A stretch of DNA of 64,000 bases from Frondihabitans sp. 762G35. Lineage in GTDB: Bacteria; Actinomycetota; Actinomycetes; Actinomycetales; Microbacteriaceae. Shown in pieces: positions 43,916 through 53,407 of this stretch (position 1 is the stretch's first letter; each line of letters starts with the position of its first letter). The stretch spans positions 3,319,002 to 3,383,001 of the forward strand of contig NZ_CP014619.1 of the NCBI RefSeq assembly GCF_002074055.1. The letters are read 5' to 3'. The position numbers and the translations under genes are program-made. Below the pieces are notes generated by a model that saw only the letters and a list, made by a program, of their open reading frames with translations, did no database searches and had not been told where the DNA came from.

Positions 43916-44037
43916 GACCAATAGCTATCAATCACGACCAATAATTGCTTTGGTCTTGATTGGTGTGATGCTACGCCTCGGGTGACGAGGTCGCAACCCA
44001 TCGCATGCATATTGGGTCAGCATTGGTATGATTGGTC
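43916..44037. promoter_or_regulatory. ATTGGT half-site array between hyuA operon and gntR
   Basis: ACCAAT at 43917 and 43937, TTGGTC at 43950, ATTGGT at 43959, 44022 and 44031. GACCAA (43936-43941) and TTGGTC (43950-43955) form a perfect inverted repeat with an 8-nt spacer. The second cluster lies just before the gntR ribosome-binding site. The array fits an operator for the adjacent GntR protein controlling both directions. Confidence 0.6.
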
Positions 44038-44052
44038 CCAGGAGGTGAACCA

Positions 44053-44712
44053 ATGGATGACGCGGTCACGCAGTATCTGGCCGAAGCGGTCGACAAGGGC
44101 AGACTCCTCCCCGGAGGCCGCCTACCGACCGAGCGAGAATTCACGGAAGTTCTTGACCTTCCGAGAAGCGCGGTTCGACGTGCCCTTGCCGGCCTTGAGC
44201 GGGAGGGTCGCGTCGTTCGACACGTTGGACGAGGGACATTTCTGGCAGATGTAACACCCTCGACGACTCCAGCGGAGGCGATGACGTCACCGGGCGAATT
44301 CATGAATACTCGGCTGGTCTTCGAACCCGAAGTTGCCTTCCACGCAGCCCGCAATGCCACAACCGCCGACCTCCGTGCCATCGAAGCCGCCATGCTGAAG
44401 GGGAGCGGCGCCGACTCCTACGACGAATTCGAAGGCTGGGATTCGATCTTTCATCGCGCAATCGCCGACGCCGTGCACAACCACCTGCTGTCGACGATGT
44501 TCGAAACTATGAACGTCGCTCGGGAGTTGCCGATTTGGGGCACGAGCAAGCGTCGTCATGCCACCGCCGAGCGCCGCCGGAGTTACGAGGCACAGCACGA
44601 GGAACTGTTCGCGGCGCTAACCGACAGGAACCCAACCGAGGCGCGATCGGCGATGACCCGGCACCTTGAGTCAGTGCGAACGAATCTCCTTGGAACGCCC
44701 GACGGGTCCTAG
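44053..44712 (+). CDS. GntR family regulator, FadR/FCD type
   Basis: A 219-residue regulator. The winged helix-turn-helix is at residues 1-70 (GGRLPTEREFTEVLDLPRSA; LEREGRVVRHVGRGTFLAD); the helical FCD ligand domain follows (MNTRLVFEPEVAFHAARN, WDSIFHRAIADAVHN, HEELFAALTDRNPTEARSAM). The ATG has GGAGGTG five bases upstream. It is divergent from the hyu operon and presumably represses it until an organic acid pathway intermediate binds. Confidence 0.92.
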   Translation: MDDAVTQYLAEAVDKGRLLPGGRLPTEREFTEVLDLPRSAVRRALAGLEREGRVVRHVGRGTFLADVTPSTTPAEAMTSPGEFMNTRLVFEPEVAFHAARNATTADLRAIEAAMLKGSGADSYDEFEGWDSIFHRAIADAVHNHLLSTMFETMNVARELPIWGTSKRRHATAERRRSYEAQHEELFAALTDRNPTEARSAMTRHLESVRTNLLGTPDGS

Positions 44713-45025
44713 TAAGCCAACGCTCGCAGTCAATCTTGACTGTACCGCCCCAGCGGTGCGCCCCACGAATTTTTCGGCCTGCTGATCGCGACCGACGTGA
44801 CTTAGGCGTCCACCTTCCCCGAGATGTACATCTCCGAGTTGACCGGGCCTGTGAGTCTTTAACCGCCCCTCCGCCAACTCTATGGAGGCGTCGTTCATTT
44901 ATAGGGCTGATGCCCTCGCTCACGCGCCGCATCTTTCTCCAGCTAGTCAGGCGCCGTCCACGCAACCCAGATCCAGATCGATCATTCTGGGTCTTGGAGG
45001 ACGAGAACAAGCGAGGAGATTCAAG
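44713..45025. other. Spacer after gntR
   Basis: About 310 bases. A short symmetric element AGTCAATCTTGACT lies at about 44729-44742; otherwise frames here are not gene-like. Confidence 0.45.
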
Positions 45026-45241
45026 ATGCTGGTGCAACGACGGACCCGTGACGCCGTACTGGCCAGAATGGCGGCCGAGACTGCTCTTCTGAACACGCCC
45101 AGTCTGTCCGATCGGGATCGCGCAAGCCTGAAATTGGACCTGGAGGACAGTCGACGGTCTGTGGAATCCGGTACTCGCACACCCGACCGTGCCGCTCGAC
45201 AATTCGATGACATCCGCCGCAACCTGACTGGACCGAACTGA
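45026..45241 (+). CDS. Hypothetical small protein
   Basis: A 71-residue charged helical protein (MLVQRRTRDAVLARMAAE, then SLSDRDRASLKLDLEDSRR and ARQFDDIRRNLTG). GAGGAG stands seven bases before the ATG, which decides this start over a longer frame. No known family. It lies in a decayed region, so its status is uncertain. Confidence 0.5.
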   Translation: MLVQRRTRDAVLARMAAETALLNTPSLSDRDRASLKLDLEDSRRSVESGTRTPDRAARQFDDIRRNLTGPN

Positions 45242-45287
45242 CCACATCCCGTTTGCAGGGGCAGGCAAATCGCGACAGACTCCGAGC

Positions 45288-45500
45288 ATGGATACCTCCG
45301 GAGAAGATCAGTCCGTGGAACAAGTCATCGGACGCCTGAGTGCAAAATTTCCCGCGGTTTCTCGCGAGCACATTCAGGATGTCGTCAACCAGGAGCATCA
45401 GATGTTCGCAGGAAATCCGATCCGCGACTTCGTGCCCGTCTTGGTGGAACGTCAGGCCAAAAATCGCCTAAAAAAAGAGTTTGCGAACACTCCCGAGTGA
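45288..45500 (+). CDS. Three-helix-bundle dimerisation-domain protein
   Basis: A 70-residue protein: VEQVIGRLSAKFPAVSREHI then VVNQEHQMFAGNPIRDFVPV and LVERQAKNRLKKEF. The F-P-x-x-x-x-x-x-I and N-P-I-R-D-F-V-P pattern is that of a widespread actinobacterial family annotated as three-helix bundle dimerisation proteins, function unknown. Confidence 0.7.
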   Translation: MDTSGEDQSVEQVIGRLSAKFPAVSREHIQDVVNQEHQMFAGNPIRDFVPVLVERQAKNRLKKEFANTPE

Positions 45501-45715
45501 TGAACACTAGGCTCACGTGGCGACCCAAGCGGAACGGGAGTCGCGCCTGATCAAAAGGCGAATCACGGCAGCTGCTTCGGTTGGAGGACGATGAGCCGTC
45601 GGATGAGGCCGACCAGCAGATTGCCGACAGCGATCGCCAAAGAGAGCGGGAGCAGCCTCAAACCCAGGATGAAGCACGAATGCGCCCGAACCATCTGGCC
45701 CCTGCGAGGAGAACC

Positions 45716-46124
45716 GTGAGCACAGGCACTACAGCCCACGTCAACTTCCGCGGTCAGGCCCGAGAAGCCCTAACCTCCTCCGCGGAGGTCTTCGGCGAAA
45801 AGGCGATGACCCCCACCTATGCCGACATCCACCACATCGACGAGTCCGCCCAATCCGACAGCGTCGCCTAGGGACAGGTCGCGGCCGCAGACGGCTTCCG
45901 CGTCACGGCCTACGACTTCCAGACCGCCAAACCCTACGACCGAGGGCAGAACGCAGTTCAGCTCGCGCTCTGCGGCACGGACGCAGCCGAAATAGAGCCC
46001 CTGGAACAGGCTTAGCGACGGCACGACAATCGTCACCGCATTGGCCGCTGCCGCATTCGCACCCCTTTACGGAATGGTCATCGATCAATTTGGTGCGACC
46101 TGGATCGTCGGCGTCGCCGCGCCC
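45716..46124 (+). pseudogene. Decayed VOC (PhnB-like) gene
   Basis: Starts at GTG after AGGAG with HVNFRGQAREAL, as in the intact gene at 3285-3707. The frame is broken by TAG at 45869-45871. The same frame resumes with family residues and reaches a second TAG at 46013, while the C-terminal motif (LYGMVIDQFGATWIVG) is in another frame. At least one stop and one frameshift are therefore present. Confidence 0.75.
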
Positions 46125-46647
46125 TTGAGCGGCGAGATCTCAGCAATCCGTGAAACGGGCTCGGTGGCGTGCGGCTTTCGGTCGGTCGTTTTGCCCTCGA
46201 GACGAATTGACGTTCTGCCATCTTCGACCTGCCCGTCGCGCCCAGAGAAACTTCTGTTAGAAGATGTCGAAAAGCTCGAGCGATTCGGTAACTTGCCCCG
46301 GTTCGTCGTACATTTCGTAGCGCCTGGACCCAACGACTACATGGAATCTCGTCGCGTTCGGCGCCCTCTCGCAGGCGAAGCTGCTCGACCGACTGGCCGC
46401 AGCCCGACGCGGACAGCGGGGCCAAACACGCATTACGCTGCAGCTTTCTCGGCGGGCGCCCGCCGAACGATTTCTGCGAGTCCCGGGTTCGTTCAGGCGG
46501 TGGACCAACTTTCTTCTCCCAGCGACTGCCGAATGCACAGAGGGCGCAATCTCTCGCGCCGCAGCTGTAGCCACGTCGTTCGCAGTTGGGCGACTTTCGA
46601 CTCGTCGACCGCCTCGTCACTCAAGTCGAACGCATGCAAGTGGCGAC
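46125..46647. other. Non-coding, decayed stretch
   Basis: No supported gene. A perfect 14-bp palindrome GGCGGGCGCCCGCC lies at 46451-46464. A minus-strand frame at 46257-46574 contains residues that look protein-like near its end (RFHVVVGSRRYEMYDEPGQV) and may be a gene remnant. Confidence 0.45.
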
Positions 46648-46833
46648 TCAGAGCCTGACGGCGTTCCGGGCGGTAGCAAGCAGCAAGACCAGCGTGCCAA
46701 CGACGCGGATGCCCACGGCGGCCATGCTCAGCAAGAACCAGGTGGAGCCGAGCCAGACTCCAAAGGCCGCGCTCCTCATACGGGCCGGAAGGCGAGCGAG
46801 AAGCGGACGGGCGGTGCTCGGACTGTGGTTCAT
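46648..46833 (-). CDS. Small membrane protein
   Basis: A 61-residue protein with a basic N-terminus (RPLLARLPARMRSA) and two hydrophobic segments (FGVWLGSTWFLLSMAAVGI; VVGTLVLLLATA). GAGAGG stands eight bases before the ATG. It follows the AI-2E-family gene by 42 bases on the same strand and may be its partner. Function unknown. Confidence 0.55.
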   Translation of the reverse strand: MNHSPSTARPLLARLPARMRSAAFGVWLGSTWFLLSMAAVGIRVVGTLVLLLATARNAVRL

Positions 46834-46875
46834 AGTTTGGACCTCTCATAGTTCTGTAAATGCAGCTCGTTCCGG

Positions 46876-47994
46876 CTAGCGCGTCGCCTGACGGGGTTCG
46901 ACGACGTCCCTGATCAGGACCATCAACGCTGCGGCGATCGGAACAGCCACGACGGCCCCGAGGACCCCGCCCAGCAGCGCACCGGCGGTGACGGCTATGA
47001 GGGCTAAAACCCCGGGCACGTGTGCTGCCCGGCCGATAATGCGTGGTCCGATGACGTATCCCTCGAGAGGATGCCAGGTGATGTAAAACAACGCCGCGAC
47101 CAGTCCCGCCGCCGGTGAGGTAATTAGGCAGACCACGATCATGACAACGCCTGCAGCTATCGTTCCGACGATGGGGATCAGCGCGCCCAGAAACGCCAGG
47201 ACGCCTAGCAGGAGCGCACCGGGCACCTGCAGGATCAGGAGCATCATCGTGGTTAATGCGGCGGTGAGCGCGGCTACCGACAATTGGCCGGCCACGTAGG
47301 CACTGACCGACTCGGTCATTTTGTCGTAAACGCGGCGTGCTCCCGCGGCTCGGGAGCGGGGAACGAGCCGGAAGACGGAGTTTGTAATGGTGGGAAGGAC
47401 CGCGCAGAAGTAGACGGTAAGGACAAGCACGATGACGGCCGCGACCGCACCGTCGACGATTCCGCTACCCACCCAGAAGAGTCCACCCCCGATGGTTCGG
47501 AGCCGGGCAGGGTCGGCGAGGTAGCCCGTAACGGTGTTCACCAGATCGTGGAGGGAAGACCCCAGACCGAGCTGACTGGTGAGGTCGCGAACCCAGCCGA
47601 TGCCCGTGAGGTGCTCCAGCTCGGAAGGAATTGAATGTGCCAAAAGTGCTACCTGCGCGGAGATGACGGGGATGACCAGCGCGGCGAGTCCGACGAGGAG
47701 GCCTACCGCAACGAGCGCGAGGGCAGTAATGGACCAGGCGCGTCGGATGCGACGACGTTCACCGATTCGGATGAGCGGCTCGAAAGTCAGGGCGAAGAAA
47801 TACGCGATGCCCACGTAGACGATGACCGAGGTAACAGTTCGGAGGGCTAGGAGAAGAGCGAGTGCCCCGCCAGCGCCGAGCACCCACCAGAAGCCGACGA
47901 GAAGCGGACTTCGCGCGCCAGTTGGGACGGGCGGTCGAGACGTGCGGCCCATCCTGCTTGTCAGGCGCACTCTGCGGACAACAATCCTGCTCAT
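46876..47994 (-). CDS. AI-2E/PerM-family membrane protein
   Basis: A 372-residue protein with a basic N-terminal tail and about eight helices. The family pattern is clear: YVGIAYFFALTFEPLIRIGE near the start, an amphipathic middle (HSIPSELEHLTGIGWVRDL), and ALIPIVGTIAAGVVMI then GYVIGPRIIGRAAHVPGVLA near the end. Members include autoinducer-2 exporters and sodium/proton antiporters; which applies is unknown. AAAGAGACC precedes the ATG. Confidence 0.88.
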   Translation of the reverse strand: MSRIVVRRVRLTSRMGRTSRPPVPTGARSPLLVGFWWVLGAGGALALLLALRTVTSVIVYVGIAYFFALTFEPLIRIGERRRIRRAWSITALALVAVGLLVGLAALVIPVISAQVALLAHSIPSELEHLTGIGWVRDLTSQLGLGSSLHDLVNTVTGYLADPARLRTIGGGLFWVGSGIVDGAVAAVIVLVLTVYFCAVLPTITNSVFRLVPRSRAAGARRVYDKMTESVSAYVAGQLSVAALTAALTTMMLLILQVPGALLLGVLAFLGALIPIVGTIAAGVVMIVVCLITSPAAGLVAALFYITWHPLEGYVIGPRIIGRAAHVPGVLALIAVTAGALLGGVLGAVVAVPIAAALMVLIRDVVEPRQATR

Positions 47995-48049
47995 GGTCTC
48001 TTTCGTTTTCTAGGCCTGCGATGGCCGTGTCGCCTCGCCCGCTATCGCT

Positions 48050-48077
48050 CGGGTGGCGGGCCCGAGCCCGCCACCCG
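48050..48077. terminator. Strong hairpin between MMPL and AI-2E genes
   Basis: Twelve paired bases (CGGGTGGCGGGC and GCCCGCCACCCG) around the tetraloop CCGA, 11 bases after the MMPL stop on the minus strand. It probably terminates or attenuates transcription before the AI-2E gene. No T-tract. Confidence 0.65.
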
Positions 48078-48088
48078 GAGGGGCTTTG

Positions 48089-50302
48089 TCAGCTTGAGGC
48101 GGAGGCGAGGTCCCGGACGCGCTCGTCTTCCTCGTGGTCGTCCTGCTCCAGCGCGTGGCCCTCTGTGTCGAGGTGAGGCAGGATCCGGTCAAGCCATTTG
48201 GGGATCCACCAGGCGCCTCGTCCGAACAGCGACAACAGGGCAGGGATGATGATCATGCGCGTGATGAACGCATCTGCGATGACCCCGGCCGCCAACGCAA
48301 GCCCGATAGAGGCGACGAACGAGGAAGCGCTGAGGGCGAACCCGCCGAAGACGGCTGCCATGATGCTGGCGGCGGCCACAACGACGACGGACGACCTGCC
48401 GAAGCCGTCGAGGATTGCCTCCTTCGCAGGCAACCCCTTGGAATAGGCCTCGTGCATTCGCGACACCAGGAATACCTGGTAGTCCATGGCCAAGCCGAAC
48501 AAGATGCCAGTCAAGATGATGGGCAGGAGGCTCAGGAGTGGGTTGCCCTGGGGTGAGGAGATGGCGAAGTTGAACCAGCCCCACTGGAAGACGGCGACGC
48601 TGACTCCCATTGCAGCTCCGAGCGAGAGCAGGAATCCTGCCGTGGCCGTCAGTGGCACCAGGATCGAGCGGAACATGATGATCAGCAAGATCAGGGACAG
48701 GCCGACGATCAGGGCTATGTATTTCACTAGCGCCGATGAGAGCTGCGCGTTGGTGTCCAGGTTCACAGCCGTCGCCCCCGTGACCGAGAGAGTCACTCCC
48801 GTGACGTCGGCATCGTGGGAGCGGATGTCCCGCACGAGCTGCTGCGTCTTCGTATCGAGGGGGCCGCTCTTGGGGGTGAGCGAGTAGATCGCGGCATCGC
48901 CAGTTTTCGATGTGCCGGCGGGGGTGACCCTGGCGACATCGCTAAGCCCGGAGAGTGTGGCCTCGACCCGCGCATTCGCTGCGGCGACATCCTGGCCCTC
49001 CACCAGCACAATCAGTGGGTCCTGGCTCCCCGCGCCGAACTTGTCGGAAACGAGGTTGTACGCGGTGCGTTGCATGGCCTTCGGGTCTTCCCCGCCGGGG
49101 ACGTTAAGGGTGGTCTTCATCGAGAGCAGCGGGATGGCGACGACCATCAGCACTACGCCGGCGGTGACCGCGGAGATGACGGGTCGGCGCACCACGAACG
49201 CTGCCCACCGCTCAAGGAAACTCACTCGGTGTTCCGGACGAACGATCGGCTGGGTGTTGGTAGCGCGGCGTGCGTGCCGCTCCTTCCTCGGCAGCACGCG
49301 ATGGCCCATCAGAGCCATCATGGCCGGCATCAGCGTAAGGGCCATTGCCACGGCGACCAGGACTGCGAAACCGCCCGCGAGCCCCATCTCGGTGATGAAC
49401 GGAATGTTTACGACAGCCAAGCCAACGAGCGCAATGACGACAGTGGCGCCAGCGAAGACAACGGAGGAACCCGCTGTGCCGATGGCCCGACCGATAGCGA
49501 CCTCGATGCCCCTGCCGTCTCTCAGTTCTTGCCGGTACCGAGACAGGATGAACAGCCCGTAGTCGATCCCGACGGCGAGCCCGAGCATGACGGCAAGAAT
49601 CGGGGTGGTCGATTGGATGGGATGGGCGGCCGATACCGCGAGGACGCCGAGGACGCCAACGCCGACGCCGATCAGCGCACCGAACATGTTGGCCCCGGCA
49701 GCGATGAGGGATCCGAACGTCACCAGCAGTACCGTGAAGGCGATGAGAGCACCGATGACTTCGGAGGGGCCGAAGATCTCGGGCACCGCCGTGCCGAGGC
49801 TGCCTCCGGTGAGAACCCGTACGTCACCCGTCGAGGCGTGCTCGGAGAAGGTAACCAGCTTCGTGTACACCTCCTGCTGATTGTCGTCAGTAACACCCCT
49901 CAGGCTGACTGTGGAAAGTGCGGTGGTTCCGTCGGCCGAGATGTAGGGGCGGGCGGCATCCAGGGGATTCGTCAAACTCGACACGTGGTCGAGGGTTTTT
50001 GCATCGGCGAGAACCTTCTGGACCTCGACCTCCATGCTCGCCGATGTGATTTTCGCGCCGTCTTTAGCCTCGAAGACGAGCTGCAGGGTTGAAGATTTCG
50101 AACTAGCCGACGGAAACTTCTCGTCGAGGACCTGGAGCGCCTTGCTGGATTCTGTTCCAGGGACGGTGAATCCGCCGGTGGCAAACTTCATGCCGGAGAG
50201 GGCGGCGATGGCGATCACGACGATCAGAGCGATCCACCCAATAATGAATGTCAGTTTGTGCCGGGCACTGAATGTTCCCAGCCGATATAGCAAGCGCGCC
50301 AT
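48089..50302 (-). CDS. MMPL-family RND transporter
   Basis: A 737-residue protein with twelve helices in two six-helix halves, each with a large outside loop. Half 1: FIIGWIALIVVIAIAALSG, then PGTESSKALQVLDEKFP as the loop start, and GLAVGIDYGLFILSRYRQEL; half 2: GLAMDYQVFLVSRMHEAYSK. The GxxxDY segments supply the proton-relay Asp. Such proteins export lipids or drugs across the actinobacterial membrane. AAGGGG precedes the ATG. It is the fourth minus-strand gene after lacI, kinase and regulator. Confidence 0.92.
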   Translation of the reverse strand: MARLLYRLGTFSARHKLTFIIGWIALIVVIAIAALSGMKFATGGFTVPGTESSKALQVLDEKFPSASSKSSTLQLVFEAKDGAKITSASMEVEVQKVLADAKTLDHVSSLTNPLDAARPYISADGTTALSTVSLRGVTDDNQQEVYTKLVTFSEHASTGDVRVLTGGSLGTAVPEIFGPSEVIGALIAFTVLLVTFGSLIAAGANMFGALIGVGVGVLGVLAVSAAHPIQSTTPILAVMLGLAVGIDYGLFILSRYRQELRDGRGIEVAIGRAIGTAGSSVVFAGATVVIALVGLAVVNIPFITEMGLAGGFAVLVAVAMALTLMPAMMALMGHRVLPRKERHARRATNTQPIVRPEHRVSFLERWAAFVVRRPVISAVTAGVVLMVVAIPLLSMKTTLNVPGGEDPKAMQRTAYNLVSDKFGAGSQDPLIVLVEGQDVAAANARVEATLSGLSDVARVTPAGTSKTGDAAIYSLTPKSGPLDTKTQQLVRDIRSHDADVTGVTLSVTGATAVNLDTNAQLSSALVKYIALIVGLSLILLIIMFRSILVPLTATAGFLLSLGAAMGVSVAVFQWGWFNFAISSPQGNPLLSLLPIILTGILFGLAMDYQVFLVSRMHEAYSKGLPAKEAILDGFGRSSVVVVAAASIMAAVFGGFALSASSFVASIGLALAAGVIADAFITRMIIIPALLSLFGRGAWWIPKWLDRILPHLDTEGHALEQDDHEEDERVRDLASASS

Positions 50303-50447
50303 TCGACGAAGCCCCTTCTGAAAGTCCCCGTCCTCTGATCAGCCGAGCAGGAGGCGCAGCCAGGAGGGGGTGCTTCCATCCTGAAAGGCACGCTTCGAAG
50401 CCGCGTGGTCTCAACGCAGGCTCATCCCTACCGCCAGCGCAGTATCC

Positions 50448-51119
50448 CTAGGACGGCGGGGGCACCAAGTGGGCACGGTAAGCGAGGATCACCATCTGTG
50501 ACCTCTCGCTCACCCCGGCCTTCGCCATCGCACGATTCAGGTGCGTCTTCACGGTATAGGGCGATATGAAAAGGGCTGCCGCGATCTGGTCATTCGTCTG
50601 CCCGTACGCAACCGCCGTGACAATGTCCCGCTCGCGGTCGGTCAACGACGCAAGTTGGTCGACCGCCGCCGGTTCGGCCGCGGTCGGTGGCTTCGCCGTT
50701 CCGATGTGGGTCATGAGCGCGCGTTGTGCCGCCTGCGATAGAGCCGCGTCGCCTCGCGCAACCTCCATCACAGAATCGACCAGGACGTCCGGCTCGACAC
50801 CTTTACCGAGGAATCCGTCTGCCCCGGCTCGAATTGCCTCGACGACATTTGCGTCCGAGTCGAAGGTAGTCAGCACCAAGATCCGTGTTCGGCTAAGGGC
50901 AGGTTCGAGTCGCAGCCTGCGGGTGGTCTCCACGCCGTCGAGTCTCGGCATCCGGAGATCCAGAAGGACGACGTCGGGGACCGTTTCTCGAGCGTACGCA
51001 AGGGCCTCTTCGCCGTCGGCGGCTTCGCCGACAACCTCGAGACGGGCATCCGCCCGCAGAATGGCAAGAAGGCCCGACCTGATGACAGCCTGGTCATCGA
51101 CGACGAGAACCCGGATCAT
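50448..51119 (-). CDS. NarL/LuxR-type response regulator
   Basis: A 223-residue two-domain regulator. The receiver domain has the acidic pair (VVDDQ), the phospho-acceptor Asp in DVVLLDLRMPRLDG, TTFDS and the Lys in FLGKGVEPD; the LuxR-type helix-turn-helix is LTDRERDIVTAVAYGQTNDQ with SPYTVKTHLNRAM. The ATG overlaps the kinase stop (ATGA), so the two are translationally coupled. Confidence 0.93.
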   Translation of the reverse strand: MIRVLVVDDQAVIRSGLLAILRADARLEVVGEAADGEEALAYARETVPDVVLLDLRMPRLDGVETTRRLRLEPALSRTRILVLTTFDSDANVVEAIRAGADGFLGKGVEPDVLVDSVMEVARGDAALSQAAQRALMTHIGTAKPPTAAEPAAVDQLASLTDRERDIVTAVAYGQTNDQIAAALFISPYTVKTHLNRAMAKAGVSERSQMVILAYRAHLVPPPS

Positions 51120-52324
51120 GAACACCCTGCGGCTCGCGCGACGGGGAACGTGACCTCAAGGAGGAACATCGAGGGCCTTTCAGTGACGACGGTCTCCCCT
51201 CCTTGGGCTCGGACACGCTCGCGAATCCCGATCAGTCCGAACCCGCTTGAACTGGCTGTCGCACCTTCGCTCCACTGACTGCGGGCGTTTTCGATCTGTA
51301 GAACGAGGGCATCATCGGTGAGAGCGAGGCGGACGCGGGCGTGCCCCAAGCCATGCTTATGTGCGTTGGTCAGGCCCTCTTGCAAGACGCGGTAGACGGC
51401 GACACCTGTTGCGTTGTCGACCAGGCCCATGGCCTCGATGGTCAGGAGGTCGGACTCGATCGTCAAGCCGAGAAGGTCGAAGCTCCTGAGAAGATCGACG
51501 ACGGCTCCGAGCCCCGCCGTCCTTTGAACGTCGTCATCGTCATCTTCTTCGCGTCGCAGAATTGCCAAAATTTCCTGAATTTCAACGAGAACGTCTCGGC
51601 TGGCGCTGCGGATCACCGCGAGCGACCGCTCCGACTCGACTGGGTTGGTTCGCAGATTCACCTTCGCGGCACCTGCCTGTACGCTGATCGCCGCGATGTT
51701 GTGCGCGACAACGTCGTGCAGATCACGCGCGATGCGAAGCCGCTCTTCAACAACACGCAATTCCACTTCGCGCTCCCGGCTCAGGATGAGTTGAGCCGAA
51801 CGCTCGATCAGGTTTTGGACGTTCCGGCGTTGAGCTTTCACAGCGACTGCACAGCCCGCGACCGCGGCGGTCCAGGTGAGGAGCAGCAGACTCTCGGCGG
51901 CGAGGGGGCTCCCCTGGGCCCGGAATACAGTCGTTCCGTAAAGACAAGCGGCGAGAGCGGCTGCTGCTACGGCCGTCGTCCGCCATGGGCGTCGTAACCC
52001 GAAGCTGAACAGGCAAACCTGAGCCACAATCCAGACCGGAAGGGCGACGGAACCCTGAAGTGCGGCAATGATGCCCGCAAGGCTCATAACAACCATGGTT
52101 GAGACGGTCTGCCACCGCCGGCCGACTAGGGCTGTGGCAGAGATGAGTAGAAGAGCACAGCTCCACACGGTGCCAGAGCCCCCCGACACATCTGTTGCCG
52201 CAGCATGCGCGCCGACACCAATGGCCACCATTCCCGTCGCATCGAAGACCAATTCCCAGGGATCGAGCCATGCGTAGCGACCGCGGATGGCGGGGGCGTG
52301 AGGGGCGGCCACCGGTTGCTTCAC
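51116..52324 (-). CDS. Sensor histidine kinase (HisKA_3 type)
   Basis: A 402-residue kinase started at the GTG of VKQPVAAPHAP. About five hydrophobic segments lie in residues 25-170, followed by the H-box ERLRIARDLHDVVAHNIAAI (phospho-His in DLHD), and the HATPase domain with a degenerate G-box (GFGLIGIRERVRAQGG). It belongs to the DesK-like group. The start codon lies one base after the lacI stop, an unusual coupling of a one-component and a two-component regulator. Confidence 0.9.
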   Translation of the reverse strand: MKQPVAAPHAPAIRGRYAWLDPWELVFDATGMVAIGVGAHAAATDVSGGSGTVWSCALLLISATALVGRRWQTVSTMVVMSLAGIIAALQGSVALPVWIVAQVCLFSFGLRRPWRTTAVAAAALAACLYGTTVFRAQGSPLAAESLLLLTWTAAVAGCAVAVKAQRRNVQNLIERSAQLILSREREVELRVVEERLRIARDLHDVVAHNIAAISVQAGAAKVNLRTNPVESERSLAVIRSASRDVLVEIQEILAILRREEDDDDDVQRTAGLGAVVDLLRSFDLLGLTIESDLLTIEAMGLVDNATGVAVYRVLQEGLTNAHKHGLGHARVRLALTDDALVLQIENARSQWSEGATASSSGFGLIGIRERVRAQGGETVVTERPSMFLLEVTFPVARAAGCS

Positions 52325-52325
52325 C

Positions 52326-53318
52326 TCAAGCCGGCGCCGCGGAAACAGACGCAACGAAGGCCCTCGCCGTGCTTCCGCCAATGACGACTTTGAGGCGGTC
52401 CTCGACCTGAACGAGGGCATCGTCCGATAGCACGTCCTCTCCATGAACGAGCACGCGCACCATCTGCTTGGCACTGAATTCCAGATCGAAGTCCATCGTG
52501 GAGATGGTCGGGCTCGTAAGGCGGGTGATCGAAGAATTGTCGACCCCGATCACGCCGATGTCGTCGGGAATACTGCGCCCCCTACGCTGCGCGGCACTCA
52601 TCAAGGCGAGAGCGACCTCGTCGTTATAAGCGGCGATACCCACCGGGGTTTTTGGGAGTGCCGAGAGAGCGTCGCGGGCGCCCTGCTCGGTCAACTCGAC
52701 CAGGACTGTCGGGAGCACCCGCACACCGTTTCGAAGGGCCCAATCGCTCACGCCGGACGCGCGCGGCGGCGCGAAGCGGTGCTCGCGGAAATCGGTAGGA
52801 ATCGCGGCCACGACGGTTTCGTAGCCTCGCGAGGCGAGGTGCTCGGCTTGGCGTCGGCCGATCGCAACATCCAGATGTTCTTGGATGGCATTGGATTGCT
52901 CGATGACGAGCACGCCGTGCCGTTCAAGGACGGCACGCTCGTCTTCATCGACGGGTGAGAGGCTGATGATCGCTCGAGGACGTAGTTCCAGTAGCGCTGC
53001 GTCGACACTCACCCGATTAGTGGCGAACCGAAGAAGATTTGTCAGTCCATGAACCGCCAACTCGGTGGTCAGGAGATCAACGAAGTCACGAAGTCTCGCA
53101 CCGAAGGTGATGTTCGGGATGAGCGTGATCACAACGTCGCTTGTTCCTCGAACCAGCGTCCGGGCGGCCGCCGAGGGGCGATAGCCGAGCATGGCAGCGA
53201 CGTCCTCCACCCGCGTAACGGTGTCAGAGGTGAAGCGATGTCCGTGCCCATTCAAGATCTGACTCACGGTGGACCGGGAGACGCCTGCGCGTTCCGCCAC
53301 ATCCTTGCTGCTCGCCAT
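52326..53318 (-). CDS. LacI-family regulator
   Basis: A 330-residue repressor. The helix-turn-helix is ASSKDVAERAGVSRSTVSQI with the minor-groove hinge helix RPSAAARTLVRG. The periplasmic-binding-like domain has GVIGVDNSSITRLTSPTIST. The ATG has AGGAGG upstream. It is divergent from the GH2 gene of the glycoside locus across 165 bp and presumably represses that operon until a sugar inducer binds. Confidence 0.92.
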   Translation of the reverse strand: MASSKDVAERAGVSRSTVSQILNGHGHRFTSDTVTRVEDVAAMLGYRPSAAARTLVRGTSDVVITLIPNITFGARLRDFVDLLTTELAVHGLTNLLRFATNRVSVDAALLELRPRAIISLSPVDEDERAVLERHGVLVIEQSNAIQEHLDVAIGRRQAEHLASRGYETVVAAIPTDFREHRFAPPRASGVSDWALRNGVRVLPTVLVELTEQGARDALSALPKTPVGIAAYNDEVALALMSAAQRRGRSIPDDIGVIGVDNSSITRLTSPTISTMDFDLEFSAKQMVRVLVHGEDVLSDDALVQVEDRLKVVIGGSTARAFVASVSAAPA

Positions 53319-53407
53319 CGACAACCTCCTGACCATAGATTAACACCAGTGACCAACCATCTGCGTCGAGGCACTGATTTGTTGCGGCATCGAGGCGCTT
53401 AGCTGGA

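Noticed and set aside
46451-46464. Palindrome GGCGGGCGCCCGCC
   Set aside because: Low-complexity GC symmetry in decayed DNA; not near a promoter.
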